Part shown: positions 11,701 through 23,370 of the stretch, piece after piece | Layout: every line of letters starts with the position of its first letter | How positions within the stretch are numbered: position 1 is the first letter of the stretch | From: Cloeon dipterum | Lineage: Eukaryota; Arthropoda; Insecta; Ephemeroptera; Baetidae | Length of the DNA: 64,000 bases | Assembly: GCF_949628265.1 (NCBI RefSeq) | Contig: NC_088786.1 | Location: forward strand, 31,145,681-31,209,680 | Direction: 5' to 3' | Notes under the pieces: generated by a model | The model's database searches: none | Told to the model about the DNA's origin: nothing | What the model saw: the letters and a program-made list of their open reading frames with translations, nothing else | Program-made: the position numbers and the translations under genes

Positions 11701-14694
11701 CAATCTACAAAGAATAAAGTGGCTTATTTTTATTTGATCATTTATATTATTACTTGCTCAAAATATAAAATATTCATTTATATATTGTTTCATTCCAGGC
11801 TGTGTGGCAATCTCGCAAGGAGTTAGTGCGAGCGCCCTTGTTAGAAGCAAGACCAGACTTCCAAAGACTGCGGCAGCAACTGCGGCCCCCGTGGCTGAGG
11901 CGGCCGCTTTAATTCGCCAACAGCAGTCGCAGAAAACTGAACTGGAGCCTGAGGAAAGGGCGGACAACGTTGAAGAAATTATTTTAGAAGAGGAGGAAGA
12001 AAAGCCATCCGTGAATGCAACTACCAAATCGCCGCTGACTGGCAATCCGCAGGTGGACTACAAGTTTGATCCAAACTTGCCGAGAGAGTTGAATGGCTTC
12101 AATTTGAGTGACTATCCCTTCTTTAGTTCTGTGCCAGAAGATATTGAATTTAAATGTGATGGACTTCATGATGGATTTTACGCTAGTGTGAAACACCATT
12201 GCCAGGTGAGGTCTTCAAATATAAAATTAATAGCTAATTTGATATCAATGAATTTTTATGGCAGCTTTACCATCACTGTCTGTACGGACAACGCTACGAT
12301 TTCCTCTGCGCCAACTACACTGCTTTTGATCAAAAAACATTTATCTGCCACTTTGTGTCGGAGATAGACTGCGTGAACTCGCCAAAACATTTCAATAGGT
12401 TTGAAATGGAACATTTATTTTGTCAGTGAGATTTCATTTACTTATATAAAATATTTATAGGAACGAAGCGCTGTACAAACAAGATACCACGACAACTACT
12501 AGTACAACCACGACAACCACTCCTGCACCACCACCACGAGAAAGGGAAAGAGACAGGGATGGCGGCGGAAGAAGGGGAAACAGGCGCAGACCGCGTCCAA
12601 GAAGGCCCACTTATGATGACGACGATTACGAATACGACGATTATGGTTCCTATGATGTGCGTTATTCAATTTACAGAATTTACAATATATATTTTGTACT
12701 CATACAAATATTTATTACAGGATGAGCCATCTCGAAGAGAGAGAAATAGGAAGCGAAGGCCAAACCGGCAACGAGAAAAATATGACGACGATGACTTCGA
12801 AGATAAAGCGCCAAAGACAAAAAGCACAACTACGGAAGAACCGCCTTTGCCCTCAAAACCAAATAAATCGGTCTTTGAACAGCCCAGAAAAGCACCGCGC
12901 ATCAAGCCACCGGTGCCATTGAGTGAAAAGGAAAAGTACGCTCGACCTGGCGACGACGCCCCGTCCGAGAAACCACCTGCTAAGGCCACTGAAGAATATT
13001 ACGACGAAGACGAAGACCACGCTCCTAAGAAAACCAAGAGGCCACAGTCGCAGGACGAAGAAGAAGACTTCAGGAGAACTCCCCCTCTGGGAGCCAATGG
13101 GCGCCCTTTGAGGAGAAATCGACCTGCCAGACGCCGGCGTCCAAGCATGAGACCGTATTATGACGAAGACGATTATCGCGACGATTACAGGCCAATGAGA
13201 AAGCGCCCTTACAACAGAAGACCAGCCTATGATGATGAATACGAAGAGGATATGCCACCAAGAAGCAGGAAGCCCGCCAGGCCGAGGCACAGGGAATATG
13301 AGGACGACTATGATGTCGAGGAGGCGGAAAAGAGACCCTCTAAGAAGAGCACTACTACCACAACCACCACAACTACTACCACCACAACAACGCCCAAGCC
13401 AACAACAAATCGACCCAGGCCATCCACGACCACTTTAGCTTACGATGACGAGGAATACTATGAGGATGAGTTCTATGAAGACGACGAGCCTGTTGTCAAA
13501 AAGCCCCAGACAACCGATTCTGCACCTGAAGCTTCTTCTTCATCTACTACGACAACCTCAACCACCACCTTGCCAACGAGTAGACGCCCATTCGCCCCAA
13601 GAGTAAAGCCAGCTACGCAACCACCTGAGACATCGCTTAAGTTTACCCTTAAGAATCCGACCGAAGCTGAGAGTGAGCGCGAGTTTTCCATTGATGACTA
13701 TGTGAAAGCTGCAACTCGAGCACCATTTGTACCGTCCAGTAAACACCCTGCAAAACCAGCTACCACCTCATCCCCTACAACCACAACCACCACAGTTGCA
13801 CCAAAAACCAATGTGGTGAAAGAGAGGGTGCCTGTGGATGAATACGAAGATGATGTAAAGCCTCAAAGTCAATTTTCACCAAGAATCCCATCAAAGACAG
13901 TCGAACTCACTAGCTATGCTCCAATTCCTTCTAGAACATCCAACAGGGGATCAATTAAACAAGTTGCCACTTTCACATCGCCAGAAGCAATTTCCAAACC
14001 GTCTAGGTTCCCGGCTAGGAACAACAAGCCCGTTCCTGTTGACCAAGATGAAGAGGAAGAGTACCACACTATTAGAAAGCCCGAGATTAAAAACGAGCCC
14101 GCACAAAATTTCAAAGCGCCTGCGCCCCCTCCACGAACAAGACTGTCTACGACCTTCCTGCCAAGAGGGTTGAGTCCCGTTGGAGGCGCCAGAAACAACG
14201 TGAGGCCTGCACCGGCTTCTATTGTGACTTTGTATGATGACGAGGACGACGAGGCTTTCAACGACGCTTTGCACCCCACGGGCGCTGACAGCTCCGCTAG
14301 CACCGTAAGCTACGTGCCTCAGCAGAGACAGTCGACCAACCGGCTGTCCCCCATCAGAGGCTCGCAGCAGCAGCGAGTAGGACTCGAAACCAGAGGTGCT
14401 GCTCAGTCGGGCTTCTCGAGAGATTCAGAGTACGACGACGAGTCTGCTCCATCCGCCCCGTCAGCGCCAGCCGGCAGGACAAGCTCGCTGCAGTCAAGAC
14501 AGCAGTACCAGCAGGAGGCGCCGACGGGATTTGACGCGTTCGAAAGGCAGCCGACGTCCAGTGCCACCTCCAACACTTTCCGCTCCCAATCGAGACAGTC
14601 GGCGCCGAGAGGCAATAGTAGGCCTCTGGCGGCGGCTGCCTCCTCGACGCAGTATCAAGGCTGGAGCCGTGATTACTATTACCCCACGTACTGA
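8756..14694 (+). CDS. CPAP1-type chitin-binding (peritrophin-A) cuticular protein
   Basis: Five coding exons: 8756-8837, 11799-12205, 12265-12398, 12461-12656 and 12721-14694, total 930 aa. Exon 1 and the start of exon 2 form a signal-peptide-like hydrophobic run (STLILFAILFAGCVAIS). One type-2 chitin-binding domain spans about residues 147-199; its six cysteines are seen in KCDG, HHCQ, YHHC, FLC, FIC and IDC. A single such domain in a secreted protein is the mark of the CPAP1 family, which binds cuticle or tracheal chitin. The remaining roughly 700 residues are low-complexity: Thr-rich mucin-like runs, basic RRRP patches and repeated acidic-Tyr clusters (YDDED, YEDDE), so probably disordered and perhaps O-glycosylated. 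Intron 1 (2.96 kb) begins GC rather than GT (CAG|gcaagt), a standard GC-AG intron. The ATG was chosen because it lies 8 bases after an acceptor and heads the signal peptide; the ATG at 8790 is in another frame. Confidence 0.85.
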
Positions 14695-14950
14695 TCAATG
14701 TGATATCGACGATGTAAATAATTTTATTTCCCGTGCCTTTAATTAATATAACAGTTGATCAATCTAACAAGTGCTCGCGGGTTAAGGGACAAATAAGCAA
14801 AAGTGTCTGCCGCTTACGCTTTCTTCGCGAAAGTGTGCCCTCATTTCGTGTGTATATAGCTTTATATCGAGTTGTTTTTGGCCTGATTCGTGAAATGATA
14901 CCAGTTTTTGGATGATTGTGTTTTTGATATGAGTTGGTGGTTATGTCTTT

Positions 14951-14956
14951 AATAAA
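14951..14956 (+). terminator. Poly(A) signal of the CPAP1-like gene
   Basis: AATAAA lies about 260 bases after the stop codon; a second AATAAA follows near 14992. The 3' end faces that of the convergent Osiris-like gene, leaving only about 440 bases between the two stop codons. Confidence 0.55.
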
Positions 14957-15135
14957 AAATTGTGACCCTCGAAAAGTACTGTACTATTTTAATAAAGCAG
15001 AAATTATTTAAAAGGATCGGCCCCAATGTTTAACACAAAATGCAACCAGAAAATTTCTTTTGATCTTTAATATCAGTCAGTTTCACAATAAATACTCAGC
15101 ATACAAATAAATTAATAAAATCTGAATAAAAAAAA

Positions 15136-16899
15136 TTAACGACGCCCAGCAGCGGCCAAAGTTTTGTACCTATTGATAAGGGCAGCCTTTGCGCTAAGGT
15201 GTTGCTTCTGCTCTTCATAAGCCCTGTCGTGAGCATCGTAGCCACCACTGTACTCTTCCCAAGGCGAAGACGACTCGGGGTAATCGTGGCCGGCGTTGAC
15301 AGTCACGTGAGGCCGAGGGTGCAGGTGGACAACCTTGATGATGGGCTGCAGCGGCCTGTTCTTGGTTTTGAACTCGACGAAGAGTCGCAGGGCAGCAATC
15401 AGCAATCCCAACAAGGTTAATCCGAGAGCTTTGAGTTGGACGATGGTGGAAATGGCGCTAAATATGGTCATAATTTTTGACATTTTAAAGGTGATGAGTC
15501 CAAGCAGGTGGCCCAGTCCATGGTGGCCGTGGCCGCCCAAGCCAATTCTCTTTCTAGCTTCTAAAATTAAAATATTGACAGTCGAGTTATATTAAAAAAA
15601 AACCAAAAACACACCTTCAAAGCGCCTGCCAGCATCTTCCACCTTATTGATTCCAGTCTGGAGAAGGGCACGTTGCTCTTCTTCTGAGTCTGCTCCGAGA
15701 AATGCAGACACGCCGTCGTAAATCATCTCGGCGATTATTTCCAGAGAGCCAGTCCAAGATGAGCTGGGCTCCTTTCCAAAGCTGGACAAAAGCGCAGAGG
15801 CCTCCTTCAGGTCGTAGTCCTCGTCAGTGTCGGGCTCCTCTTGGTCTTCGTGATTTTCCTCTTCCTCGCCTGTTTTGCTCTGTGGTGTTTCATCCTTTTC
15901 CTGCTAGTAACATATATAAATTATTTACAGGTCAATGCATCATGCTTGTAAGAGAAAATGTAATGAAACATGAGCTCGTGTTTCGGTCATTAATTATTGA
16001 GTTATGAAAAACCATTATTTTGTGATGCATGGCGAAGTGCGTGACCGCAGTGGCATAAATGAGCAAGTATGCCACTGTGCGAGCACGGGAGCTACGCAGG
16101 TTGCCTAAATTTTATAATAAATTGTACATTTTTGCGGCTTTTGATTTTCTCCTCAAGCTTTCTTTTCTCAAATAAATCAGCATTTTAAAATTTTCTCTTT
16201 ATCTAATTCAATGAATAGAATATTTACTAAAACATATTTCCGCTTATTCATTTCATCATTATTCTTCCATGAAGCGTTTCAAGAAATTAAATTCATGCCA
16301 ACATAGTTAACAAAAATATTATACGAACAGAAAATGTAAATGGGAAGATTTGAATGAAATATGTTTACGTATTTTAAAATGTAATGTAAATTTTTTAAAA
16401 CTTTGACATGCTTATAATTAGAAATTGGATTTGTTTCATTAATTTTGAAATGCAAAAAATAATACAAATAAATCATGAGCCACGAAATAAAAATTGTATC
16501 TTTCAACTCGATTTATTCTTCTCCGCCAAAAACCAAATGTAAATTTATATTTAGATTATTGACAAACTGTGCAACACGGAAAATAAATGATTTTGAGCAA
16601 AAAAGCCAAATTTTTACCTGGGCAACAGGTCCACTGTGGACAACGTTGGTGCCGATGTTGAGCCACTCCCTGATTGCTCTGAACGTCTTGACCTGAACGC
16701 AGGGCCAGTCTGCAATCAGCATGCACTCGAGCACGGTTTTCGGCGCCAGGTACTCGCCCTCTTCGAAATCATCGTCGTCCAACTCGACCCTGGCCTCCGG
16801 ACCGTCCTTGGGTGGCTTCTTGTGCGCTGCGGTCTTGTCGGCGGCGGAGGCGGCGGCCAGCAGGAGGACGAAGAGGACGAGTGTCTTCACTGGACCCAT
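15136..16899 (-). CDS. Osiris-like (DUF1676) protein
   Basis: Three exons on the minus strand: 16618-16899, 15615-15900 and 15136-15560, total 330 aa. It opens with a clear signal peptide (MGPVKTLVLFVLLLAAASA). A two-cysteine segment follows (LECMLIADWPCVQVKTF), resembling the N-terminal Cys pair of Osiris proteins, then an acidic stretch. A long hydrophobic region comes next (about residues 208-250, around IVQLKALGLTLLGLLIAAL). The His/Tyr-rich tail ends in an AYEEQK...LSAK segment resembling the C-terminal Ala/Tyr motif of Osiris proteins. Osiris proteins are insect endomembrane or secretory proteins linked to cuticle and tracheal morphogenesis. In-frame upstream ATGs exist (16983 and 16935), but the signal peptide begins at 16899. 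Assignment is by overall architecture; a clean DUF1676 match was not testable. Confidence 0.65.
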
Positions 16900-18806
16900 G
16901 GCTGTGAGCGTCTGCAATTGCGGCGTGCATTTCATTTTTTTCTGCAAGCCTACCCCACCTTTGATGATATCCCGGCCGGCCACTAGTGCTACTAACCGAG
17001 TAAAGACAAGTGCACTCGCGCTGCATTTCGCCTACCATTAACGGGACAAACAAGCTTCTTTCCTTGATAGCCCATTATTACCGTATCCGATCGGCGCGCA
17101 ACGAGAATAGCGCAGCAAGTCCGAGAAGAGTGCATTTTAATGCATCTCTCTTATTACGTGTCGGCATAGCAAAAGGAGGCGAATGCGAATCTCGTGAATG
17201 TAAACAGCAGTATTTGTGTCACGCAGCCTTCCATATGTATTGTGCTGATTTTCCGTAAACGCTGCTCAATTTTCCCCCGTTCGCGCACCGCATGTATTGG
17301 CGATCCTATTTTTTTTTTCACACTACAATAATTAATATGAAAAAAATTATGCTTTTGTTAGACAACAAACTTTGTTAAGTTGTACTTAAGTCAATTAATC
17401 TTTCAGGTGTAGATAACATGTATTAAAAACTCAAGTAACGCGAGTTATTCTGATTTTTCGAAAAAATATTTGAAATTTCAATTAATTGTTTTTTTCTTTC
17501 TGAGTGATTAGATTAACCTTGATTTTTTGCTTCCCATTTATTTAAGTTTTTTATTACAAATTAATACAGCAGTCAAATTGAAAATAATTACTTGTTTTTT
17601 CGTAGAAAAATAAAGTTTTTTTATGTTTTCCCTTTTGTCAACGAAGAAATACAATGTCAAGATTTTATTTCAATGAATAATGTTAAGCTGTTGCATCCTC
17701 GACCGCTGACAAATAAAGATTGGCAACAAACGTCTCCTATCAGACTCCATTGGGAAGTGTAAAATTTATTTGAAGTTGTATGGTCAATTTTTTTACGTCC
17801 TCGATGACGACGGTCACTAATAACATCAGCTGCGTGCTAACCCTAATTTTTGCTTTTTTCCTGTCTCTCCCAAAACCCAACACAACTCGACGACCTAATT
17901 AATTTTTAACTTAAAGCTACGAAAAGAATAAAAATATGAATAGATTACATATCTCAAGAAATATTATTTTTATATATTTTATAACGGGCATTATGATCTT
18001 AACACAAAAATAAATTAGCCATAATACACAAACAAGAACCAGCCTTAAGGTCGGAAAAATAATTAATAATCTTCTGATATGATAACGAAGCAATCAAATG
18101 CCCAGTCAATCAATTTACATTTTTTGCCTGCATAATTTACTTTAATTTTGTAGTTAATTTTAAAGATAAAAATACTTAGTAAATATTTCAGTCTTGTAAA
18201 ATTATTTCTGCTTACAATCATTGTCAGCAAGCGACTATTTTATTTTTCCAGGCGCTGAATTCTACGCATTCTCGTTAAATTTTTACATTGAAATAACTAG
18301 CTAAAACTCCACTCGATAGCATCTCTATCACCAATTTTCCCTAAACCCGTGCCTGCTCTCGTTATGCGTGTTAAGGTTGGTTTTTGTGCGAGTTGTTGCT
18401 CTAATTTGAATTACATACATATCTTTACCTTTATACTCCAGTGACTTCGATTAAGTAAGTACACGCTATATAAAGAGATAACTTTTAAACTTTCAGTATA
18501 GCTACACAAAGAATAATGAAATTTACGTATTTCCATGTTTTAAATCATTTAAATAAAGGGTTATACGTTTCATATTAACCCTGAGATCAGCTTAAAATTA
18601 TTAATATTCTGCGGTCTGTGTATCTGTCTTACAACACAATCGACGTCTGCGACTGCAAAAAAATTCTACATACACGACAAAATATTTTACCAGTGTCGCA
18701 TTGCTGAAACGAGGCAGGAATGTAAGAAGAGTATGATGTATGTACGCGATAAGGGGCATCAAGGCGTTTAAGGGAGTTAGTTTTGACGCAGACAGAGCGA
18801 GATAAA
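16900..18806. other. Intergenic region, Osiris-like to Tudor gene
   Basis: Divergent intergenic DNA upstream of both flanking genes. It is strongly AT-rich with many poly-T/A runs, and no reading frame of note was seen. Promoter elements of the Osiris-like gene should lie near 17.0-17.2 kb, but no convincing TATA/Inr pair was recognised there. Confidence 0.5.
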
Positions 18807-18961
18807 TATAAACATCTCTCTCGTTATGTTCATGCTCACTGTTCAGTCAGCGTCAGCAGTCAGTCAGTGCCCTAACAATAAGCTTAAAACCAACCTCAGA
18901 ACACAGCAGGGCGTGCAAATCAATTGTTTTGGTATCATACTTTGGTTTCGACAAGATCTGA
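18807..18961 (+). promoter_or_regulatory. Core promoter and 5'UTR exon of the Tudor gene
   Basis: TATAAA lies at 18807-18812, with initiator-like CTCACT (A at 18838, TATA at -31) and TCAGTC (A at 18845) downstream. About 120 bases later comes a strong splice donor, CTGA|gtaagt, at 18961/18962, and an acceptor (aatttcag) ends at 19389, twelve bases before the Tudor gene ATG. Together these make a plausible non-coding first exon. Confidence 0.5.
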
Positions 18962-19401
18962 GTAAGTTTAGTGTTTTTAGTGCTGCTGCTATGTACGCGA
19001 TGTTTATATTGATGTATATCTACATACATACTCTATGTGTATCATAATACACTTCTTGGAACAGCTGCGTCAAGCGTCAGTCGTCAGCGGTACGGTTTTG
19101 CATAATACATAACCGTACCCGATTCACATTATCTGCTTGAAATTGGCGATTAGATATTAGCAGATTTTTACATAATATTGATGTATTTACAGTTTTTTCC
19201 CTTAGCCACATAATATCATACATAGTGTGGTGAGAGGTAAAAGGACCACGACTGTCCTTTTGTTTATGTTGGGTTCATTAATTTTTCGTTGATTTCATAT
19301 CAATTTAATTACTTTAATTCTTCTCAATGTTTAATTTATGGTCACTACTATTTTAATTGAAATTGTATTATGCATGGATTTAATTTCAGGTTTTGTAAGT
19401 G

Positions 19402-21097
19402 ATGGCAGAATTCTCAAGAAATTTGTTTAAGGATATAAAAACACGTCCTCATCAACGCATGCCTGTGTCTTTCAGCATAAAAAATTCATGCAATATAAGC
19501 CGGACGAAAATCGATATGTTTCAAGATGGTAGCGTAAAATTGTTTCAAGAAATTCACTTCTTTTAATACAAGACATCTGATTCGTACAAAAGACAGTGAT
19601 GGCCAGGGATCATCGGAAGGTGGGAAAGGCAGCCGCAATGGCGTTGTCGGAAGTGGAAGCCACAAGAGCAGCTCGGAAAGCCCTAATAATGCTGAATCTA
19701 GCAGGCCCAAAATGAGCTACAATCTCAGCAGACCACAAACAGCAACGTCTGTTCTCCCAAATGATCTTCTGAAACTGCCTTCACCAAAATTGCCGCGTAA
19801 ACCGATCTCCAACTTGATGGAACCAAAAGTGAGCCGCGAAAAATGCTTCTTTGAGAAAAGCAGCTTGATCCTTGATCATGACATTGAAGATCTTGAGACA
19901 AAGGTACAGCTGTTTGTCTTTAATTCATGATGAATATTGAAATTTTTATTCAACAGCTTGAGGCGTACAACAAAGAGTTTCAGGTAATTAAATCCCATCA
20001 ATAAATATATTAGATTTGATAATAAAAGCTTATTTGCCTTCACAGAAGAACAAAATGCTTCCTGATAGTGTCAGTAAATCGTGTCAACAAAGTGGCATGA
20101 ATAATGGACAGGTGTATTTTTTTATCCAGTCGGGACGTTTGATTTATAAATATTGCTATAATGTATTAATTCACCTAGCAGGGATCTGTCGTCAATCTTG
20201 GTCATCTATTGACAAAAGGTGATGAGCACCACTTCACTGCCTTCAGGTTGAACCGCAACATTATTGTCAGTGAAATTAAATCCCCGTCTAATTTCTACAT
20301 CCAATTTTGCAAAAGTGCAATTGCGCTGAATGACCTGGAAAAAGCTATGGAGTATGTTTTCACCTTTCGCGCCTTTTAAAGTCATTGTTTGGGTTCATTT
20401 TAAGGTCTGAGTATGAGGGTGCCCTTTTGGAGCGATTGAAACTTCGTAGGGAAGACATGAAGGAAGGACTCTACGTTGTCTGTCGTCATTCTGGCCAGTG
20501 GCGAAGGGCCCAGATCCTCAAAAAAGTCGGCGATGCTCACGCCAAGGTTTGTTTTATTAATTTGTAATGATAATTATGCATGCATTGAAACTTTCATCCA
20601 GGGAATAACCCTGTAAAATTATTTATGGATGCGTAATTTTAAATTTTATGACCAAATAAGATTTAAACGATTATTTTTTTAATTTTCAGGTCCTGCACAT
20701 TGACTTTGGGTGTGAACAGATCAAGTGCCATGATGAAATATTCTTTCTGCTCGACAAGCCCATCTTCAAGATCGCAGCGATGGCCTTTCCAGCTACCCTC
20801 CACAACATTAAGCCTGTGGGCATTTTGGATTGGATGAATGCCTCAACCAGAAGATTCACCTCGCTTGTTAACCTTGGAGACAGTGACATGCTTGTTGCCA
20901 AATACTATGGTGGTGGATCTGTGCGTCTACTTAGTGTCAAATCAAATGAGTTTTAACTTTTCGTTTAGTAGATGACTGATCCAACCTATCAACTGTCTCT
21001 CTCAGTGTTTCTGAAGAAAGGAGAAGTCATCCAAGTTGGAGACAAATTGATTGAAGAGATGCTTGCTGAAGCTGCGACTCCAAAAATTGCATTTTAA
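19402..21097 (+). CDS. Tudor-domain protein
   Basis: Eight exons are proposed: 19402-19528, 19593-19903, 19957-19983, 20046-20111, 20182-20351, 20405-20546, 20690-20920 and 20972-21097, total 399 aa. The N-terminal half is Ser/Pro/Lys-rich and unstructured. A Tudor core lies at about residues 247-300 (EGLYVVCRHSGQWRRA then VLHIDFGCEQIK), with flanking segments that fit an extended Tudor (SN-like) fold. Extended Tudor proteins bind methyl-arginine ligands, often Piwi proteins in germ granules. The usual DYGN of the aromatic cage reads DFGC, and WYRA reads WRRA, so methyl-Arg binding may be weak. The first intron (donor GATG|gtagcg) is the least certain junction; the alternative is a start at 19712. 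The orthologue was not identified. Confidence 0.7.
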
Positions 21098-22979
21098 TGC
21101 AGCTTTCGGTGAGGTATTTACTGGGATTTTCTACTTTCGTATTTGCAGCAGTCCATTTTAAAGTGTCTTGATAGTTTTTTTGAGATAATAAGACTGAATT
21201 TGATCGAGTTAACGTCAATAACGGAAGGTTTATAGAATCCGCATAATTCAGATTTTAACTTATTTTACAAATCTATGTGTAAGCATGCTTGAAACAAAAA
21301 ATATAAGCTGGAGTAGGGAGTCAGAAAATTTGCTGTTCAAAGGAGGCATTGTTTTCAAATGGCTAAAATGCGTATTATAAATTCCCAAAATCTGCACTCA
21401 TTGAAAATTTCATGCGAAAAAAAATGCTTTTTAAATAATTCATGGCTGAATGTGTTAGAAATTTTTTTAAGCATTAATTAAATTGCAGGCCTTGCGCTGT
21501 TTTAACCTAAAATCGAGCGTGAGAAATCTTAAGTTAAGCTCACTAATTCCAGCTGCTAATTTTAACTATCATTTCACTAAATCATAAATATTTTCTTGCA
21601 GATCTGGCTTGTTCATAAATCCTAAAGAAAACATCATCTAAGGAAAAATTTCTGCAGTGAAGCTAGTTGTCAAGAAAAATAATGATTTTCTGAAAGACCT
21701 TACATCTCATAATAATATATAGTTAAAGTATTATTATGCATGATCTATCGTTAATGTATTTTTCTCGTAAAACATTTCTTTGAGTGACTAATGCAGTACA
21801 CGTGGTATAAAAGAGGACAAAGAAAAAGTGAATTCATAATTATCTGGAAAAGATAAGTGCAAGTGTGCTAGTTATATGAAAATTCCGCTAAAAGAAATGC
21901 TATGCTCCAGATGTGTGACGCGGAGCGCGCACTGGGTCAGTTCCGCATATATGTATAGGCGTGGAATGCTCCACTGTGTGGTTTTTGCTCTATCCTTGCA
22001 AATAAAATGAGGTGGCCTTCAACAAGAACAGTCAAAGAAATTTTATAACAATTATATCCTTCTATGTAAATATATGTTTATTCTTACTAATAGGAGGAAA
22101 AATAATTCTTTTTACACCATAATAATACTAGTCTTAATTAATTACACAGTCATTGCTGAATCTAAAAAAAAATTGTCAAGAGAGTTCACTATTCCTTTTT
22201 GAAATGACGTCGGCTGTGTTTTTATTCCTAATTGCTTAGGTAAACTGCTTCTTATCAAAGGTGGCATGGTGTGCAAACATTATGCGAGAACAGTTTGGCC
22301 AGCGACGAGTTAAATTGCTTACGAATACGAACGTTGGGTGGTAGTAGTGCGCGAAGGTCGATGAGGATAAGTAAGTTTCCATTTTAAATTATTTATCAAA
22401 TTGCAATTTTTTGTGCATATTGGTTCGCGTATAGGGAGTTAAATGCATTCTATTATAAATAAACAATAATATATCTTATATTAATCTACAATTATATTTG
22501 TTACCAAAACACATAATTTCGACGCATAGTTTGTCAAAATTTAATATTTGGGGCAAGTGAAATGCGTGTTCCAGTAGCGTATAGTTACAGAGATTTTAAT
22601 TAAAGAACCAAAATCACTAAAATACTATATGTTTCACCGGATTTAAGTTATTTTTTTTCTTATTTTTAACAGAGGGCCACTGAAAAATATAGCAGTTTTA
22701 ACATTTAAAACGCTTGATACTTAATTCTTCTAGACAAAAAGTAATAATTAACACAAACTAGAATCAGCGAACCCCCAAATCACTAAAAGCAAAAACAATA
22801 AAATATGCACATTCCGCACTGAGCCGCTTTCTATGAAATGAACTGCTATTTTATGCTAAAGGTAATCTCATTTATGCGTTGCAACCTGAGATTCCTTCTC
22901 AATTGTCGCAAGAGAAAGTTAAGTGATGATGGAAGAAAGTAAATTTGGAGCTGACTATTAGGATAGGCAGTCATTGAGG
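21098..22979. other. 3'UTR and intergenic, Tudor gene to Hcs
   Basis: No coding signal seen. An AATAAA at 22001-22006 could end a long Tudor-gene transcript. The DNA is AT-rich, and GC content rises sharply only at about 22.98 kb where the next promoter begins. Confidence 0.4.
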
Positions 22980-23226
22980 CAGGGAGAAGTAGCGGGTTGC
23001 ATACGTGCAGTGCGACACTCGGTTCGGCGCCGACAGCGCCATCGCGAGGAATTGGGACAATCGATCGCTCACATGTTAGAGTCGGTCGAGGGGGAGCGAG
23101 ACGGCAGAGAATTTCTCGCCGATTTTTCGCTTTTCTTTTAACCTAACATTCGGCGAGTGGTGAATGACACGACTCGTGTTCTCTCATTAATTGTTTTCGT
23201 CGATAAATCGCTTTCGAAACGACACG
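22980..23226 (+). promoter_or_regulatory. GC-rich promoter and non-coding first exon of Hcs
   Basis: A GC-rich block rich in CG and TCG steps ends in a textbook splice donor, ACACG|gtgagt, at 23226/23227. The matching acceptor (attccag) ends about 35 bases before the Hcs start codon. No TATA box is evident, which would suit a housekeeping gene. The start of transcription inside the block was not resolved. Confidence 0.5.
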
Positions 23227-23370
23227 GTGAGTTTAGAACAATTTTTCACGTGGCTGTTATTTTTAATTGAATGATAACATTTTTTTCTGGCAACTGTAAT
23301 TATTTATACATATATTTCTCTATAATTCATTCCAGACATGCGGTATCTTTAAAAGCAGTACCAAGAGAAC

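Noticed and set aside
13914-14303. 129-codon minus-strand frame opposite the CPAP1 tail
   Set aside because: Shadow of a long low-complexity coding exon.
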